Source of the DNA: an uncultured Bacteroidales bacterium | GTDB lineage: Bacteria; Bacteroidota; Bacteroidia; Bacteroidales; WCHB1-69 | Direction: 5' to 3' | Assembly (NCBI GenBank): GCA_905235135.1 | Contig: CAJOKR010000035.1 | Location: forward strand, 1 to 56,905 | DNA: 56,905 bases | In this document: positions 1 through 9,020 of the stretch, piece by piece | Layout of the letters: every line of letters starts with the position of its first letter | Position numbering within the stretch: the first letter of the stretch is position 1 | Notes under the pieces: model-generated | What the model was told of the DNA's origin: nothing | The model's database searches: none | Seen by the model: only the letters and a program-made list of their open reading frames with translations | Program-made: the position numbers and the translations under genes

Positions 1-391
1 AGGCTTCCACCTCGTAAACCTCATACACGTTGATAACCAACTTGTTGAGGCGGTCGTAGTTATTCAACTCCTCCACATGGAGCTGGTAGCTCTCAAACTC
101 GTGCGTGCCGGGTTCGAGGTTCGAGAGGTCGAAGTCGCGCTCGGTGTAAGTGCCATCCTGGCAAATCTCGGCGGTGATCTCCTCGATGACGAGTTGCGCC
201 TGCGCCACCCCGTCGGAAAGTTCGATGTTCTCGTTGCCGTATTGTCTGAAGAAAGGCTGCCCGATGGCGGAATAGACGTTGTTGTTCGTGCCACCGCCCG
301 AGACGATCGCGGGCACGGTCGCGGGCACCTGCGCGCTCGCGGTCGCGAAAAGGCTTAAGGTTACTAAAACCGTGTAAAATATGTTTCTCAT
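1..391 (-). CDS. Secreted protein, N-terminal 130 residues only (window edge)
   Basis: The frame opens at an ATG (391-389) and runs off the left edge, so the C-terminus is missing. The first 20 or so residues (MRNIFYTVLVTLSLFATASA) form a clear signal peptide with a cleavage site after ASA. The mature part contains SAIGQPFFRQYGNEN followed by LSDGVAQAQL. This resembles the GQ...G..ggVqQpYei repeat seen just ahead of the sorting domain in many Bacteroidota T9SS cargo proteins. I infer an exported, possibly T9SS-secreted protein of unknown function. A heptamer array (408-484) lies directly upstream and must form part of its leader or promoter region. Confidence 0.6.
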   Translation of the reverse strand, partial: MRNIFYTVLVTLSLFATASAQVPATVPAIVSGGGTNNNVYSAIGQPFFRQYGNENIELSDGVAQAQLVIEEITAEICQDGTYTERDFDLSNLEPGTHEFESYQLHVEELNNYDRLNKLVINVYEVYEVEA

Positions 392-407
392 ACTGTCGAT
401 ATTCAAC

Positions 408-484
408 GTTTAAGGTTTAAGGTTTAAGGTTTAAGGTTTAAGGTTTAGAGTTTAAGGTTTAGAGTTTAAGGTTTAGAGTTTAAA
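408..484. repeat. Heptamer array, 11 units of GTTTAAG/GTTTAGA
   Basis: Eleven consecutive seven-base units with no slippage, alternating GTTTAAG and GTTTAGA, ending GTTTAAA. On the minus strand the first unit supplies the TAA stop of the broken HTH gene. It is one of many period-seven arrays in this window. Confidence 0.95.
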
Positions 485-851
485 GGTCAAAGTTTGGGTT
501 TTGCACTGCCTTTTCGGCGATTGAGCCTTCGCCGGTCAGCATTTGGACGAGTTGTTCGAGCTGCACGAGCTGTTTGCGGGCGCGCTTGAGCAAGGGGTTG
601 ATTTGCTGGAGCAGCAAAGCCCTGTCAATCTCCTGAATCACAGTCTTTTCGGGCTTCAAACCACCCATCTTGATACGGAGGCTGCGGCGGTCTGTGTGCT
701 GCTGCATGGCATACTCTTTCGTCCAGCGGTTCACGGTGGTATGTCCAATATCAAGCTTATCGGCCACATCATCCTCGCTGAGCCCCTCGCGATAGTAAAG
801 GTCTATGGCCTATTCGTACAAACTATTCCGCAGTTTTGAGTTATATTTCAT
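480..851 (-). pseudogene. Helix-turn-helix (transposase OrfA-like) gene with in-frame amber codon
   Basis: An ATG at 851-849 opens MKYNSKLRNSLYE. TAG follows at 812-810, and the same frame then continues with AIDLYYREGLSEDDVADKL and IGHTTVNRWTKEY, a convincing homeodomain-like HTH. It ends in a basic, leucine-rich, probably coiled-coil tail (total 123 codons plus stop). The amber is one change (CAG to TAG) from glutamine, so I read this as a decayed gene. A shortened product from the internal ATG at 767 would lose part of the HTH. HTH plus coiled coil recalls the first ORF of IS3-type elements, but no second transposase ORF or terminal repeats are visible. Its stop codon comes from the adjacent heptamer array. 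Confidence 0.55.
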
Positions 852-1228
852 GACAAACAGGCTTGGTGGTGAGACAAAAATCGCGCACGCAGAGGCGTGC
901 ACGAGCAACATGCAGGCACAAAAAAAGCGATGGAAGAGATGCTGCTTCCAGCATGGTCTTCAACCGCTTGAAAATAATTGTTAAGTATTTGATTATCAGG
1001 ATTATACCCCCCCCCACGCGAACAATAAAACAGCTGTATGACAACCATTATTGGCTGCTATTACACTATTTGTTATATTCCGCAAAAGGTCTATCATTAT
1101 TATATTTTATACTTTATATTTAAGGGGGGCAAAAATACAAAAATTACAAATACACTATTCTTTTTGATTTAAGGTTATACGGAATTGTTGACACAAGGTT
1201 ACACAACAGTTCTATGAGACAGAGATTT
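852..1228. other. Intergenic region without a supported gene
   Basis: AT-rich stretch. It holds a small hairpin (GCACGC 885-890 with GCGTGC 895-900) and a run of nine C at 1007-1015. Open frames here are short and lack coding character. No RNA gene was recognised. Confidence 0.6.
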
Positions 1229-1229
1229 G

Positions 1230-1255
1230 AAAAAAAAGGGGCCTTTTCAGCCCCC
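1230..1255 (-). terminator. Rho-independent terminator of nhaD
   Basis: On the minus strand GGGGC, a seven-base loop and GCCCC are followed by eight T residues, 24 bases beyond the nhaD stop. Confidence 0.85.
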
Positions 1256-1278
1256 TATTCATCATTCTACACTCTTAA

Positions 1279-2658
1279 TCACCCGGCAACCGCCGTCATC
1301 GCACTATGGAACACGTAGTTGTTCAGCAACACGTAACAGCCCGCGCCTGCGAGATAACCGAGCAACGCATACGGGGTGATTTTCTTCAGATACCATATAA
1401 AGTCGATCTTCTCCATACCCATCACGGCCACGCCCGCGGCGGAACCGATGATGAGAAGGCTGCCGCCCGTACCGGCACAGTAAGCCAGGAAGATCCAGAA
1501 CATGTGGTCCACCGGGAAGCTGTACATACCCATGGCAGCGGCCACAAGCGGCACATTATCGATGACGGACGACAAAATACCAATCACCGTGTCAATGAGG
1601 TAGTAGTTGCCGTTGAAGGTGCTGTCGAGGCCGGCGGCGAGCAAGGAGAGGTGTCCAGCGCTCTGCAGTCCGGAGACGGCTAACAGGATGCCGAGGAAGA
1701 AGAGGATACTGGGCAGGTCGATGCGGGTGAGGGCGCCAGCAATCGTGTAATGAATCATATCCTTGTCCTTATTCGCCTGGCTAAGTATCTCAGTGACAAT
1801 CCACAAGACAGAGAGACCGAGCATAATGCCCATATAGGGTTTCAGGTGAGTCAGAATCTTGAAAACCGGGACGAACACCAAAGCGGCGACACCCAAGAAG
1901 AAGATCAGGTTGCGCTGCCAGATGGGAAGGCCCTCGTTCTCCAAGTCCTTCGGGCGAAGGGATGCGTCGATCTCGCCCTTCTCCACAAAGGAGACCACGA
2001 TGAGCGGGATAATCATGGAGATAAGGCTCGGCAGGAAGCATTCGAGGACGACGTATTCTGTCGTGACCCTTCCGGCAATCCAGAGCATGATGGTGGTCAC
2101 GTCGCCGATAGGGCTCGACGCGCCACCCGCGTTGGCCGCCAAAATCACCATGCCGCCGAAGAACCAGCGGTCGTGCTGGTCGGGAAGCAGCTTTCGCAAC
2201 AACGCCACCATCACGATGGCAGTGGTCAGGTTGTCAAGAATGGCGGAGAAAAAGAAGGTGATGAAGCTCAGAATCCACAGCAATTTCACCTTGCTGGTGG
2301 TCTTGATATTTTCGGTGATGATATTGAAACCTCCGTATGTATCAATGAGTTCCACCACTGTCATAGCCCCCATCAAATAGAAGAGGATTTCGGCGATTTC
2401 ACCCAAATGGTGGAGAAGTTCGTGGGTGACAAGGAAATCAGCGAAGGGATGCTCCGAATCAGGATGGTCTGCTAAGAACTCCTGATAGCCTGCACCGAAG
2501 TTGGCATGAGATAAGATGTCCGGACCCGACAGGATGAAAACGGTCCAGATCAGCACGCCAGTCAGCAACGCGAACGCAGTCTTGTTGATTTTCAACGGAT
2601 GTTCAAAGGCTATACAGAGGTAGCCGATGACAAAAATGGCAATCATTAAGTAAAACAT
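1279..2658 (-). CDS. nhaD: NhaD-type sodium/proton antiporter
   Basis: A 459-residue polytopic inner-membrane protein. The N-terminus (FVIGYLCIAFEHPLKINKTA) and internal blocks (SAILDNLTTAIVMVALLRKL, ILAANAGGASSPIGDVTT, SSVIDNVPLVAAAMGMY) are typical of NhaD in the ArsB/NhaD superfamily; the acidic residues in the DNLTTA and DNVPL segments are the usual ion-path positions. Known family role: extrusion of Na+ or Li+ in exchange for protons at alkaline pH. It starts 21 bases after the upstream barrel gene and probably shares its transcript, ending at the 1230 terminator. Length is normal for the family. Confidence 0.93.
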   Translation of the reverse strand: MFYLMIAIFVIGYLCIAFEHPLKINKTAFALLTGVLIWTVFILSGPDILSHANFGAGYQEFLADHPDSEHPFADFLVTHELLHHLGEIAEILFYLMGAMTVVELIDTYGGFNIITENIKTTSKVKLLWILSFITFFFSAILDNLTTAIVMVALLRKLLPDQHDRWFFGGMVILAANAGGASSPIGDVTTIMLWIAGRVTTEYVVLECFLPSLISMIIPLIVVSFVEKGEIDASLRPKDLENEGLPIWQRNLIFFLGVAALVFVPVFKILTHLKPYMGIMLGLSVLWIVTEILSQANKDKDMIHYTIAGALTRIDLPSILFFLGILLAVSGLQSAGHLSLLAAGLDSTFNGNYYLIDTVIGILSSVIDNVPLVAAAMGMYSFPVDHMFWIFLAYCAGTGGSLLIIGSAAGVAVMGMEKIDFIWYLKKITPYALLGYLAGAGCYVLLNNYVFHSAMTAVAG

Positions 2659-2679
2659 AATGGCTAATTTTATATTTAA

Positions 2680-3393
2680 CTAAAAGATACTCAGCGATAT
2701 ACCTAAAGACATGGGGTAGATTTTCGGACCCTTTGAATCCGCAAAGAGCGGGGTCGGCTGGAAGCAGTAATAGAGGTCCACAAACTTCCACCCGATGCGC
2801 GTATAGAGATCGATGTTGAATTTCATCTTATTCCGAATCATGAGATTCTTGTACATGGCCGTATCAGCCGGAACCGCCGGGTCACTGCCTTTGTACTTCT
2901 GCGAAATCTCACAGATCAGACCTGCACGCACGCCCACGGAGAACTTGAAACCGTTAGGATGACGATAGCGGAACTCCAACGGGATATTGACATTCAGGTA
3001 GTTCATTTTCAACACGTTATACTTCACATCCTCAGGCAACACATAGTACTTCATGTAGCCGGTATTCTTATCGAAACGCAGCAGCGCATTGCTATACTGG
3101 GTATAGTAACTCACTCCCACACCCAAACCGACAGCAATAGGTTTTTGCTTGATTTTGAAGTCCCAGATGGCAGAAACCGTAAAACCGGGGTCGAACTTCA
3201 TGTGCGTGACCTCGGTAGGCATATTCATCCAAAACGTATGGTAAATGTCCATGATCAGCCGGTCGCGGAACACCACAAGCGGCTCATCTACAGTATCTTT
3301 CGGAGCGGTATAAGGGGTCTCCTTGGTCTGCGCACTCAGTATCGAACCAGCGCACACCAGCATCAACATTACGGTCAAAAATTGTCTTTTCAT
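2680..3393 (-). CDS. Outer-membrane beta-barrel protein (PorT-like fold)
   Basis: 237 residues. ATG at 3393 is preferred over an upstream TTG because it gives a standard signal peptide (MKRQFLTVMLMLVCAGSILS then AQ). The mature part alternates hydrophobic and polar residues, has FRYRHPNGFKFSVGVRAGL and related strand-like segments, and ends SLGISLSIF with a terminal phenylalanine, as expected of BAM-inserted barrels. It resembles the PorT/OmpW-like small barrel group of Bacteroidota; the specific role is unknown. A -7 box lies immediately upstream, and nhaD follows in the same direction. Confidence 0.75.
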   Translation of the reverse strand: MKRQFLTVMLMLVCAGSILSAQTKETPYTAPKDTVDEPLVVFRDRLIMDIYHTFWMNMPTEVTHMKFDPGFTVSAIWDFKIKQKPIAVGLGVGVSYYTQYSNALLRFDKNTGYMKYYVLPEDVKYNVLKMNYLNVNIPLEFRYRHPNGFKFSVGVRAGLICEISQKYKGSDPAVPADTAMYKNLMIRNKMKFNIDLYTRIGWKFVDLYYCFQPTPLFADSKGPKIYPMSLGISLSIF

Positions 3394-3411
3394 TTCGTTC
3401 AAAAATCAAAC

Positions 3412-3440
3412 TGCAAAGATACAATTTTTTTGGTTTAAGG
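3412..3440 (-). promoter_or_regulatory. Bacteroidota promoter for the barrel-nhaD unit
   Basis: The minus strand reads TATCTTTG (complement of 3414-3421) about 20 bases upstream of the ATG, preceded by a T/A-rich stretch. Confidence 0.75.
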
Positions 3441-3459
3441 TTTAATGTTTATGGTTTAA
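3432..3459. repeat. Heptamer array, four units of GGTTTAA
   Basis: Units GGTTTAA, GGTTTAA, TGTTTAT, GGTTTAA with exact period seven. It overlaps the rnc stop codon and lies between rnc and the barrel gene promoter. Confidence 0.9.
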
Positions 3460-4175
3460 GGAATTCCCCAAAAACTCTCAACTCTAAACTCTAAACTCTC
3501 AACCATCTCCAACGCCAATTCCGCTGCGCGTTGTTCGGCGCCCTTCACGGAATTGCCGACCGCCTCGGTGAGAGGTTCTCCATCCAAGGTGATACGGGCG
3601 CGGAAGAGGTCGCGGTGGGAATCCGGCTCCGACTCGTGCGTAAACACTAATTTGTGACGGTTGTGTTGCGCCCAAATCAGCAGCCGGCTCTTGAAATCCT
3701 TGTCTTCGCCGAGAACGGTGTCCAAATCTACATGTACGAGGAAAATATGGTCGAGGAGGATGCGGGCGGTACGCTTGTAGCCCTGGTCGCGGTAGATGGC
3801 ACCTACCACAGCCTCGAAGGTGTTGCCGGGAATATTCTTGGAGGTGATATTGCCAGCAGTCTCCACCATGTCGGAAAGGCCGAGCTTGTTGGCAAGGTCA
3901 CCCAACTGCTTGCGGTTCACGAGTTTGGAGCGCATTTGCGTAAGTCCGCCCTCGGTCTCCGCCGGGTATTTATGGCAGAGGAAGTCTGCGATAATGGAGC
4001 CGAGCACCGCATCGCCGAGAAACTCCAACCGCTCGTTGTTCTCCCGCCGTCCAATCTGCGACAAACCGCTCACGGAACGGTGCATCAGCGCCGTTCGAAA
4101 CAGGTTGACATGACGAATCCGGAATCCGAAAATATTCTTGAAATAGCTCCGAATTTGTCTGTCTGTCAACGACAT
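3456..4175 (-). CDS. rnc: Ribonuclease III
   Basis: 239 residues. The catalytic signature NNERLEFLGDAVLGSIIADF is present, followed by KSRLLIWAQHN and a C-terminal dsRNA-binding domain ending near AEQRAAELALEMV. It cleaves double-stranded RNA during rRNA and mRNA processing. It lies three bases downstream of fabF and completes the acpP-fabF-rnc order common in Bacteroidota. The last 15 or so residues (ESLEFRVESFWGIP) are encoded by a heptamer array (3475-3502) and its continuation, so the natural C-terminus appears to have been rewritten by repeat DNA; the stop TAA is also within repeat sequence. Confidence 0.95.
   Translation of the reverse strand: MSLTDRQIRSYFKNIFGFRIRHVNLFRTALMHRSVSGLSQIGRRENNERLEFLGDAVLGSIIADFLCHKYPAETEGGLTQMRSKLVNRKQLGDLANKLGLSDMVETAGNITSKNIPGNTFEAVVGAIYRDQGYKRTARILLDHIFLVHVDLDTVLGEDKDFKSRLLIWAQHNRHKLVFTHESEPDSHRDLFRARITLDGEPLTEAVGNSVKGAEQRAAELALEMVESLEFRVESFWGIP
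3475..3502. repeat. Heptamer array inside the rnc 3' end
   Basis: Four units CTCTCAA, CTCTAAA, CTCTAAA, CTCTCAA. It is translated as part of the RNase III C-terminal tail. Confidence 0.9.
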
Positions 4176-4178
4176 AAA

Positions 4179-5430
4179 CTACTCTTGAAACTTTTTATAC
4201 AGCAACGTGACGTTGTGGCCGCCGAAGCCGAACGAGTTCGAAATGGCCACGTTGACCTCGCGGGAGATAGCCTCGCCGGGGACAAAATTCCAGTGGGAGG
4301 GCAATTGAGGGTCGAGGTGGTCAAGGTTGATGGTCGGGTGTACGAGGCTGTCGCGCATGGTGCAGCAAATCGCCACACTCTCCACGGCAGGACCGGCGCC
4401 AAGCAGATGCCCGATCATCGATTTCGTGGAGTTGATGGCCATCTTCGAGGCGTGGTCGCCGAAAAGCTGCTCAATGGCTCGGCACTCCGAAAGGTCTCCT
4501 AAGGGCGTGGAGGTGCCGTGCGTGTTGATGTAATCCACATCCTCGGGGCACAGACCGGCACTCCGCAGGGCGCGTTCCATCGACTGATAGGCCGCCTTGC
4601 CATTCGGATCTGGCGCTACAATATTATATATATCGGCCGACATCCCCACTCCGAGCGCTTCCGCGTAGATGCGGGCGCCACGGGCAAGGGCGTGGTCGAG
4701 ACTTTCGAGAACAAGCGTGGCAGCTCCCTCTCCCATCACAAACCCGTCGCGGTCGCGGTCGAAGGGACGGCTGGCGCGCTGCGGGTCGTCGTTGCGAGTC
4801 GAAAGAGCGCGCATGGCGTTGAAACCGCCGATGGCGAGCTCGATAATCACGGATTCGGTGCCGCCGGTCACCACCACATCGGACTTGCCGATGGCAATAG
4901 CATAGCACGCGTCAGCAATGGCGTTCGCGGACGACGCGCAGGCGGAAGTTGTGATGTAGTTGGGACCCGTGAAGCCGTATTTCAGGGCAATGCTGCCGGC
5001 AACGGTGTTAGCCAGCACTCGCAGCAGATGATACGGGCTGAAACGCGGGGTGCGGTCCTGAAGCATGAACTGCTGGACTGCCTCCTCAGAGGAGGTCAGA
5101 CCGCCGATGCCGGTGCCGAAAACCACCCCGACGCGGTCCTTGTCGAGCCGATCCCAGTCGAAACGGGCATCCGCAAGAGCCTCCTCGGTGGAAATCAACG
5201 CGTACTGGGCACTGCGATCCAACTTCGAGAGCTCCTTGGTGGTGAAATGCTCCGTCGACGTAATCCTTCAGCTGACAGGCGATGCGCGTCCGGAACTTCT
5301 CGGTGTCAAAATATGAAATGTGGCCAGCACCCGACACACCCTTAAGAAGGCTGTCCCAGTACTCGGCCACATTGTTACCTACTGGCGTTAAGGCGCCAAT
5401 ACCTGTTACAACAACTCGTTTGAGGTTCAT
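4179..5430 (-). pseudogene. fabF: 3-oxoacyl-ACP synthase II, interrupted by a one-base frameshift
   Basis: The start (ATG 5430) gives MNLKRVVVTGIGALTPVGN; the remainder in another frame begins ELSKLDRSAQYALIST and runs to the stop. It includes TTSACASSANAIADACYAI (catalytic Cys), INTHGTSTPLGD and KSMIGHLLGAGP (catalytic His residues) and SNSFGFGGHN. The two frames join in the segment KDYVD / EHFTTKELSKLD if one of two C residues at 5252-5253 (plus strand) is removed. Total length is 417 codons plus one base, matching intact FabF. The enzyme elongates acyl-ACP by condensation with malonyl-ACP and is normally essential, so a sequencing or assembly error is at least as likely as real inactivation. 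It lies between acpP and rnc. Confidence 0.9.
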
Positions 5431-5460
5431 CACAAACGGATCTTGTAAACGGAAAGTTGA

Positions 5461-5703
5461 TTACTTCGCTGCGAGAAGATTTTCGATGTATGCGACGGCG
5501 TCACCAACGGTGGCGATCTTTTCCGCATCTTCTTCAGGGAACTTGATGCCAAAGGCATTCTCAAATTCCATAATCAATTCGACGGTGTCCAAAGAATCGG
5601 CACCGAGATCGTTCGTGAAACTTTTTTCAGGAGTCACATCTGCCACATCAACACTGAGTTTGTCGGCGATGATGGACTGTACTTTTTGTAAAATCTCTGA
5701 CAT
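5461..5703 (-). CDS. acpP: Acyl carrier protein
   Basis: 80 residues with the phosphopantetheine site [17 protein letters not shown] (Ser modified) and the usual acidic composition. It carries growing acyl chains for fatty acid synthesis. It is the first gene of the acpP-fabF-rnc set, 30 bases ahead of fabF, with its own promoter immediately upstream. Confidence 0.97.
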   Translation of the reverse strand: MSEILQKVQSIIADKLSVDVADVTPEKSFTNDLGADSLDTVELIMEFENAFGIKFPEEDAEKIATVGDAVAYIENLLAAK

Positions 5704-5726
5704 AATTCTTCAATTTAAAACTGGGC

Positions 5727-5760
5727 GCAAAAATACACTTTTTTTTTTAAATACAGCAAT
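5727..5760 (-). promoter_or_regulatory. Promoter of acpP-fabF-rnc
   Basis: The minus strand carries TATTTTTGC (complement of 5727-5735) preceded by a long A-tract. It lies about 25 bases upstream of the acpP ATG and separates this unit from the MMPL gene. Confidence 0.75.
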
Positions 5761-5782
5761 CAAAAATGTCGAAGGGTGAAAA

Positions 5783-8700
5783 TTAGACGTCGCGCAATTT
5801 ATACCGCTCCTGATACCCTCTGATAAACCGCCAATAATCAGGCGTTTCCAGCTTTTCTCTCAATTCCGCAAAATGCTCGCGGTAGTAGCGGCGCATATGT
5901 TTGGAGGCGAGGCGATCGACTTCGATATCCGTTTCGGCGGTGACATTCTCGTACGGACGCTGCCGCTCCGTGATTTCCAACGTCACCGTGCCTTCGCAGA
6001 AGACCAGCTCCCCTTTGGGCGAAACGTCATCCGCGCCGTGGAAGAACAACGGCAGGATGTCGGCACCGAGCTCGCGGGCCAGCATGAAAGGACCCTTGTG
6101 GAAGCGCAAAATCTCGTGGTTCAGCGAGCGCGTGCCCTCGGGAAAGATACAGATGGAATAGCCGCGCTCATGCAGGTCGCGCAGACGAGGCAAGAGCGCC
6201 TCCATGCCGTCGCTCGCGGGGTAGCCCTCAGCATGGCGCATGACCGGTCCGTAAAAAGGACTCCGCCACGCCCTGTCGTTGGACAGGAACACCATCTTGG
6301 GCGTGAGTGACATTATATATAATATGTCAAGGAAGCTCTGGTGGTTGGCAATGACGACCGCCGGCGTGGAAAACGTGTCGGCAGTGAGGTTTTCGACGCG
6401 GAACGTGATGCCCGGCAGAATACGAGCCACGAACCGTGCCAGTCTGTTAAGCGTCGTGTGGTACTTCACCTTTTTGGCCTCCGTGTTTTTGCCGAAAGCG
6501 AAAAAGAGGTGCGTGTAAGGGATGACGAAGAGGAAAAGCGTGATAAAAATCAGCCCGACAATTAGCGTGTAAAACAGTCGCTTGAGAGTGATGGGTGCCT
6601 CGCGTAGTTTTCCTTTTTTCTTAGTCAGCCAGTCGAAGATCACCGGTGGCAGGAAAGAAGCCATCAGCACCACCGTGGCCATGCCGATGATGGTAACCAC
6701 GGCGAGCGAACGCAGTGCGGGATGTTTTGCCACCACCAAACAACCGATGCCCGCAAACATAATGAGCGCGGAGATAATCACGCTGTGCTTGTACGACGCG
6801 AGACGCGGCTTGCCCGTCGTATATTCGTACAGCAGCCCCTCGGTGATAAAAATCGTGTAGTCGTCGCCCTGCCCGAAAATAAACGTTGCAAGGATGATAT
6901 TGACGATATTAAACTGAATACCAGCAAGATGCATCAGCTCGAGAATCCAAATCCAACCTACCGCGAGCGGCAGGAAGGCCAACAGAGCGAGCTCAATACG
7001 GCGGAACGAAAGCAGCAGGAAGAGGAAAACCACCGCGCTGCACACTAACCCGATGTAGTTGAACGAGTCGCGCAGCATATCCACTAACTGCCGACCGATG
7101 TCGCCGCCGGAGAAGACAAAGGCGGATTCATCGCCCGCCCCCACGAGCGCGTGAACGGCTTCGGGGTCATCGGTGTTCACGTAACTCACAATCCGCCAGC
7201 CGTTTTCCAACGGATAGATGTATTTTCCCGTAAAGGGTTCTATGATATCGTTAAAATCCTCAATGTCAGAAACTTGACAGGTTTCGGTCACCAACGAGAG
7301 GAAGGGGTTGAAAGCCTCGGACGCGAACCCCTGCGCTGATGCCTCACGTGTGAACTCGCGCAGGAAGTCACGGCGGGAATCCTCCTGCCAGAAGGCGTTC
7401 CAGCGGTCGGCGGCCTCCTGCTGACGCTGCTGCGACGGCAACATCTCCCCCACCCCACTCACAGACGTAACCTGCTCGCAATCCCGAAGTTTGCTCATCA
7501 ACGCATCGTTGCGGTTGACGGCCTCCTGCAACGTCGCGCCTTCCGCCACGGCATACATCGTGCCGGAGGACTGTACCTGCGAGAGAATTGCGAGGTTTTC
7601 GCGCTGCGCGAGGGTCATGTAGTTGATGTGCGACAAATCGCTGTCGAAGGAGGTCTTCTGCGAGAAGTAACCCAGTATCACCGTGATTATCAGCCCAATG
7701 CCGAGAATCCACGGGCGGGCTTTGCTGCGCGAAAGATGGATGCCCGTCCAGCGACCGAAGAGCAACGTTTGCGACGGTGACGGGCGCTTGCGCATCAGCT
7801 GCGGGAGGAAGATGAGCACGAAGAGGATGGTACCCAACAGCATGAGGGAGGCGAAGAGGCCGAGGTCCTGCATGGCGCGGGCGTCGAGCCAGAGCAGACA
7901 GAAGAAGGCGGCCACGGTGGTGAGGTTGCCGATGAAGAGCGGCAGCACCATCTCGCGGAGAGCTTCCCTGCGGTCGCCGACCTCCTTGTATTCGTCGAGG
8001 AAATGCAGGGGATAGTTCGCCACAATGCCGACGAGCACCGATCCGAGTCCCAACACAATCAGGGAAATGCTTCCCCGGAAAAGGGCGATACCGGCCAACG
8101 AGAACAGCGCGCCAAAGAGGATGGACGCGCCGACCCAAAGGATGTCAGACAGGCGGCGATAATGCAACAGTAAAATCAAGAGTATCAGCACTATGGCAAT
8201 TGCCACCGCCGTGATGGAATCCCGTTTAATCTGCGCAGCGTTGGTGGCGGCAATCAACGGACCGCCCACCGCAACAATCTCCACGCCAGGGATTTCCGAC
8301 TGCACCTCGGCAGCTTTCTCATCCAAAAACTTCGAAAGCCGACCGTTGTTGTAGCTCTCGTTCGCCCCGAACGGGCTGTCAAAGGTGAGGATTCCGTGCT
8401 TGCCGTCCGTAGTAAAAAGGTACCCGTCAAGCACTTGGAAAGAATCGTTGAGTTTCAGGGAGTTGAGACGCTGCAGTGCCGGGGTGAACAGCTGCAGCGG
8501 GTCGGAGGGCAGCGTGCGCATGAACACGCCCGAGGTGGGGAACATCAGCATCTGCTTGTCGGCCGCCAACCGTTCCGCAATTATTCCAGGAGTCTGCAAC
8601 AGAGAATCAATACGTTGGTAATCAACCTCTTCGAGTAAATACGGGAGATGGGCATACACCGCATCCATCAAATCGAAAACCAGTGTCTCGTCAACGGTAA

Positions 8701-9019
8701 CGTTCACATTTTCAGCCATATCGCTCTCCTCGAGAATTTCCCCGAAACGTTGCATGGCCTCTTGAGCGGCCTCCACATCGAGGGAGTCGCCAGCGGCAGA
8801 GAAGATGACGGCGATACGGCTCTGTTCGGCGAACTGTTGATAGACCTCCTGCGACTTTTTGTTCTCCCCGCCGTTAGGCAGGAACTTGGCGATGTCCTCC
8901 TCGTAGCGCACCCGGGAAGCCAAGAACGCAAAAAGGGCGGTCAGCGCGAGGGTGAGCGTGATGGTGAGCCACCGTTGCGCCGCCAGAAAGTCGTAAATCT
9001 TCAGAAAAAAGTTCGTCAT
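5783..9019 (-). CDS. MMPL-type exporter fused to a PlsC-like acyltransferase
   Basis: 1078 residues. Residues 1-820 or so form an RND/MMPL permease with two repeats: an N-terminal helix, a large periplasmic loop, then a helix bundle (around 270-410), repeated with a second loop (450-630) and bundle (around 650-800). From about residue 870 a 1-acylglycerol-3-phosphate acyltransferase domain follows, with the HX4D motif NHQSFLD and FPEGTRS. MMPL proteins export lipids or related molecules; PlsC domains acylate lysophosphatidate-like acceptors. The fusion suggests that acylation on the cytoplasmic face is coupled to export. It starts one base after the amidase stop, so the two are translationally coupled. 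Confidence 0.85.
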   Translation of the reverse strand: MTNFFLKIYDFLAAQRWLTITLTLALTALFAFLASRVRYEEDIAKFLPNGGENKKSQEVYQQFAEQSRIAVIFSAAGDSLDVEAAQEAMQRFGEILEESDMAENVNVTVDETLVFDLMDAVYAHLPYLLEEVDYQRIDSLLQTPGIIAERLAADKQMLMFPTSGVFMRTLPSDPLQLFTPALQRLNSLKLNDSFQVLDGYLFTTDGKHGILTFDSPFGANESYNNGRLSKFLDEKAAEVQSEIPGVEIVAVGGPLIAATNAAQIKRDSITAVAIAIVLILLILLLHYRRLSDILWVGASILFGALFSLAGIALFRGSISLIVLGLGSVLVGIVANYPLHFLDEYKEVGDRREALREMVLPLFIGNLTTVAAFFCLLWLDARAMQDLGLFASLMLLGTILFVLIFLPQLMRKRPSPSQTLLFGRWTGIHLSRSKARPWILGIGLIITVILGYFSQKTSFDSDLSHINYMTLAQRENLAILSQVQSSGTMYAVAEGATLQEAVNRNDALMSKLRDCEQVTSVSGVGEMLPSQQRQQEAADRWNAFWQEDSRRDFLREFTREASAQGFASEAFNPFLSLVTETCQVSDIEDFNDIIEPFTGKYIYPLENGWRIVSYVNTDDPEAVHALVGAGDESAFVFSGGDIGRQLVDMLRDSFNYIGLVCSAVVFLFLLLSFRRIELALLAFLPLAVGWIWILELMHLAGIQFNIVNIILATFIFGQGDDYTIFITEGLLYEYTTGKPRLASYKHSVIISALIMFAGIGCLVVAKHPALRSLAVVTIIGMATVVLMASFLPPVIFDWLTKKKGKLREAPITLKRLFYTLIVGLIFITLFLFVIPYTHLFFAFGKNTEAKKVKYHTTLNRLARFVARILPGITFRVENLTADTFSTPAVVIANHQSFLDILYIMSLTPKMVFLSNDRAWRSPFYGPVMRHAEGYPASDGMEALLPRLRDLHERGYSICIFPEGTRSLNHEILRFHKGPFMLARELGADILPLFFHGADDVSPKGELVFCEGTVTLEITERQRPYENVTAETDIEVDRLASKHMRRYYREHFAELREKLETPDYWRFIRGYQERYKLRDV

Positions 9020-9020
9020 A

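Noticed and set aside
1007..1015. Run of nine C as a phase-variation tract
   Set aside because: It lies in no gene and is not placed between promoter elements I can recognise, so there is nothing for it to switch.
863..1123. Small plus-strand open frame in the gap upstream of nhaD
   Set aside because: Basic, low-complexity translation with no start context, crossing the C-run and a hairpin; looks like non-coding DNA.
5235..5270. Programmed frameshift in fabF
   Set aside because: No slippery sequence, no downstream structure of the expected kind, and FabF is not known to use recoding.
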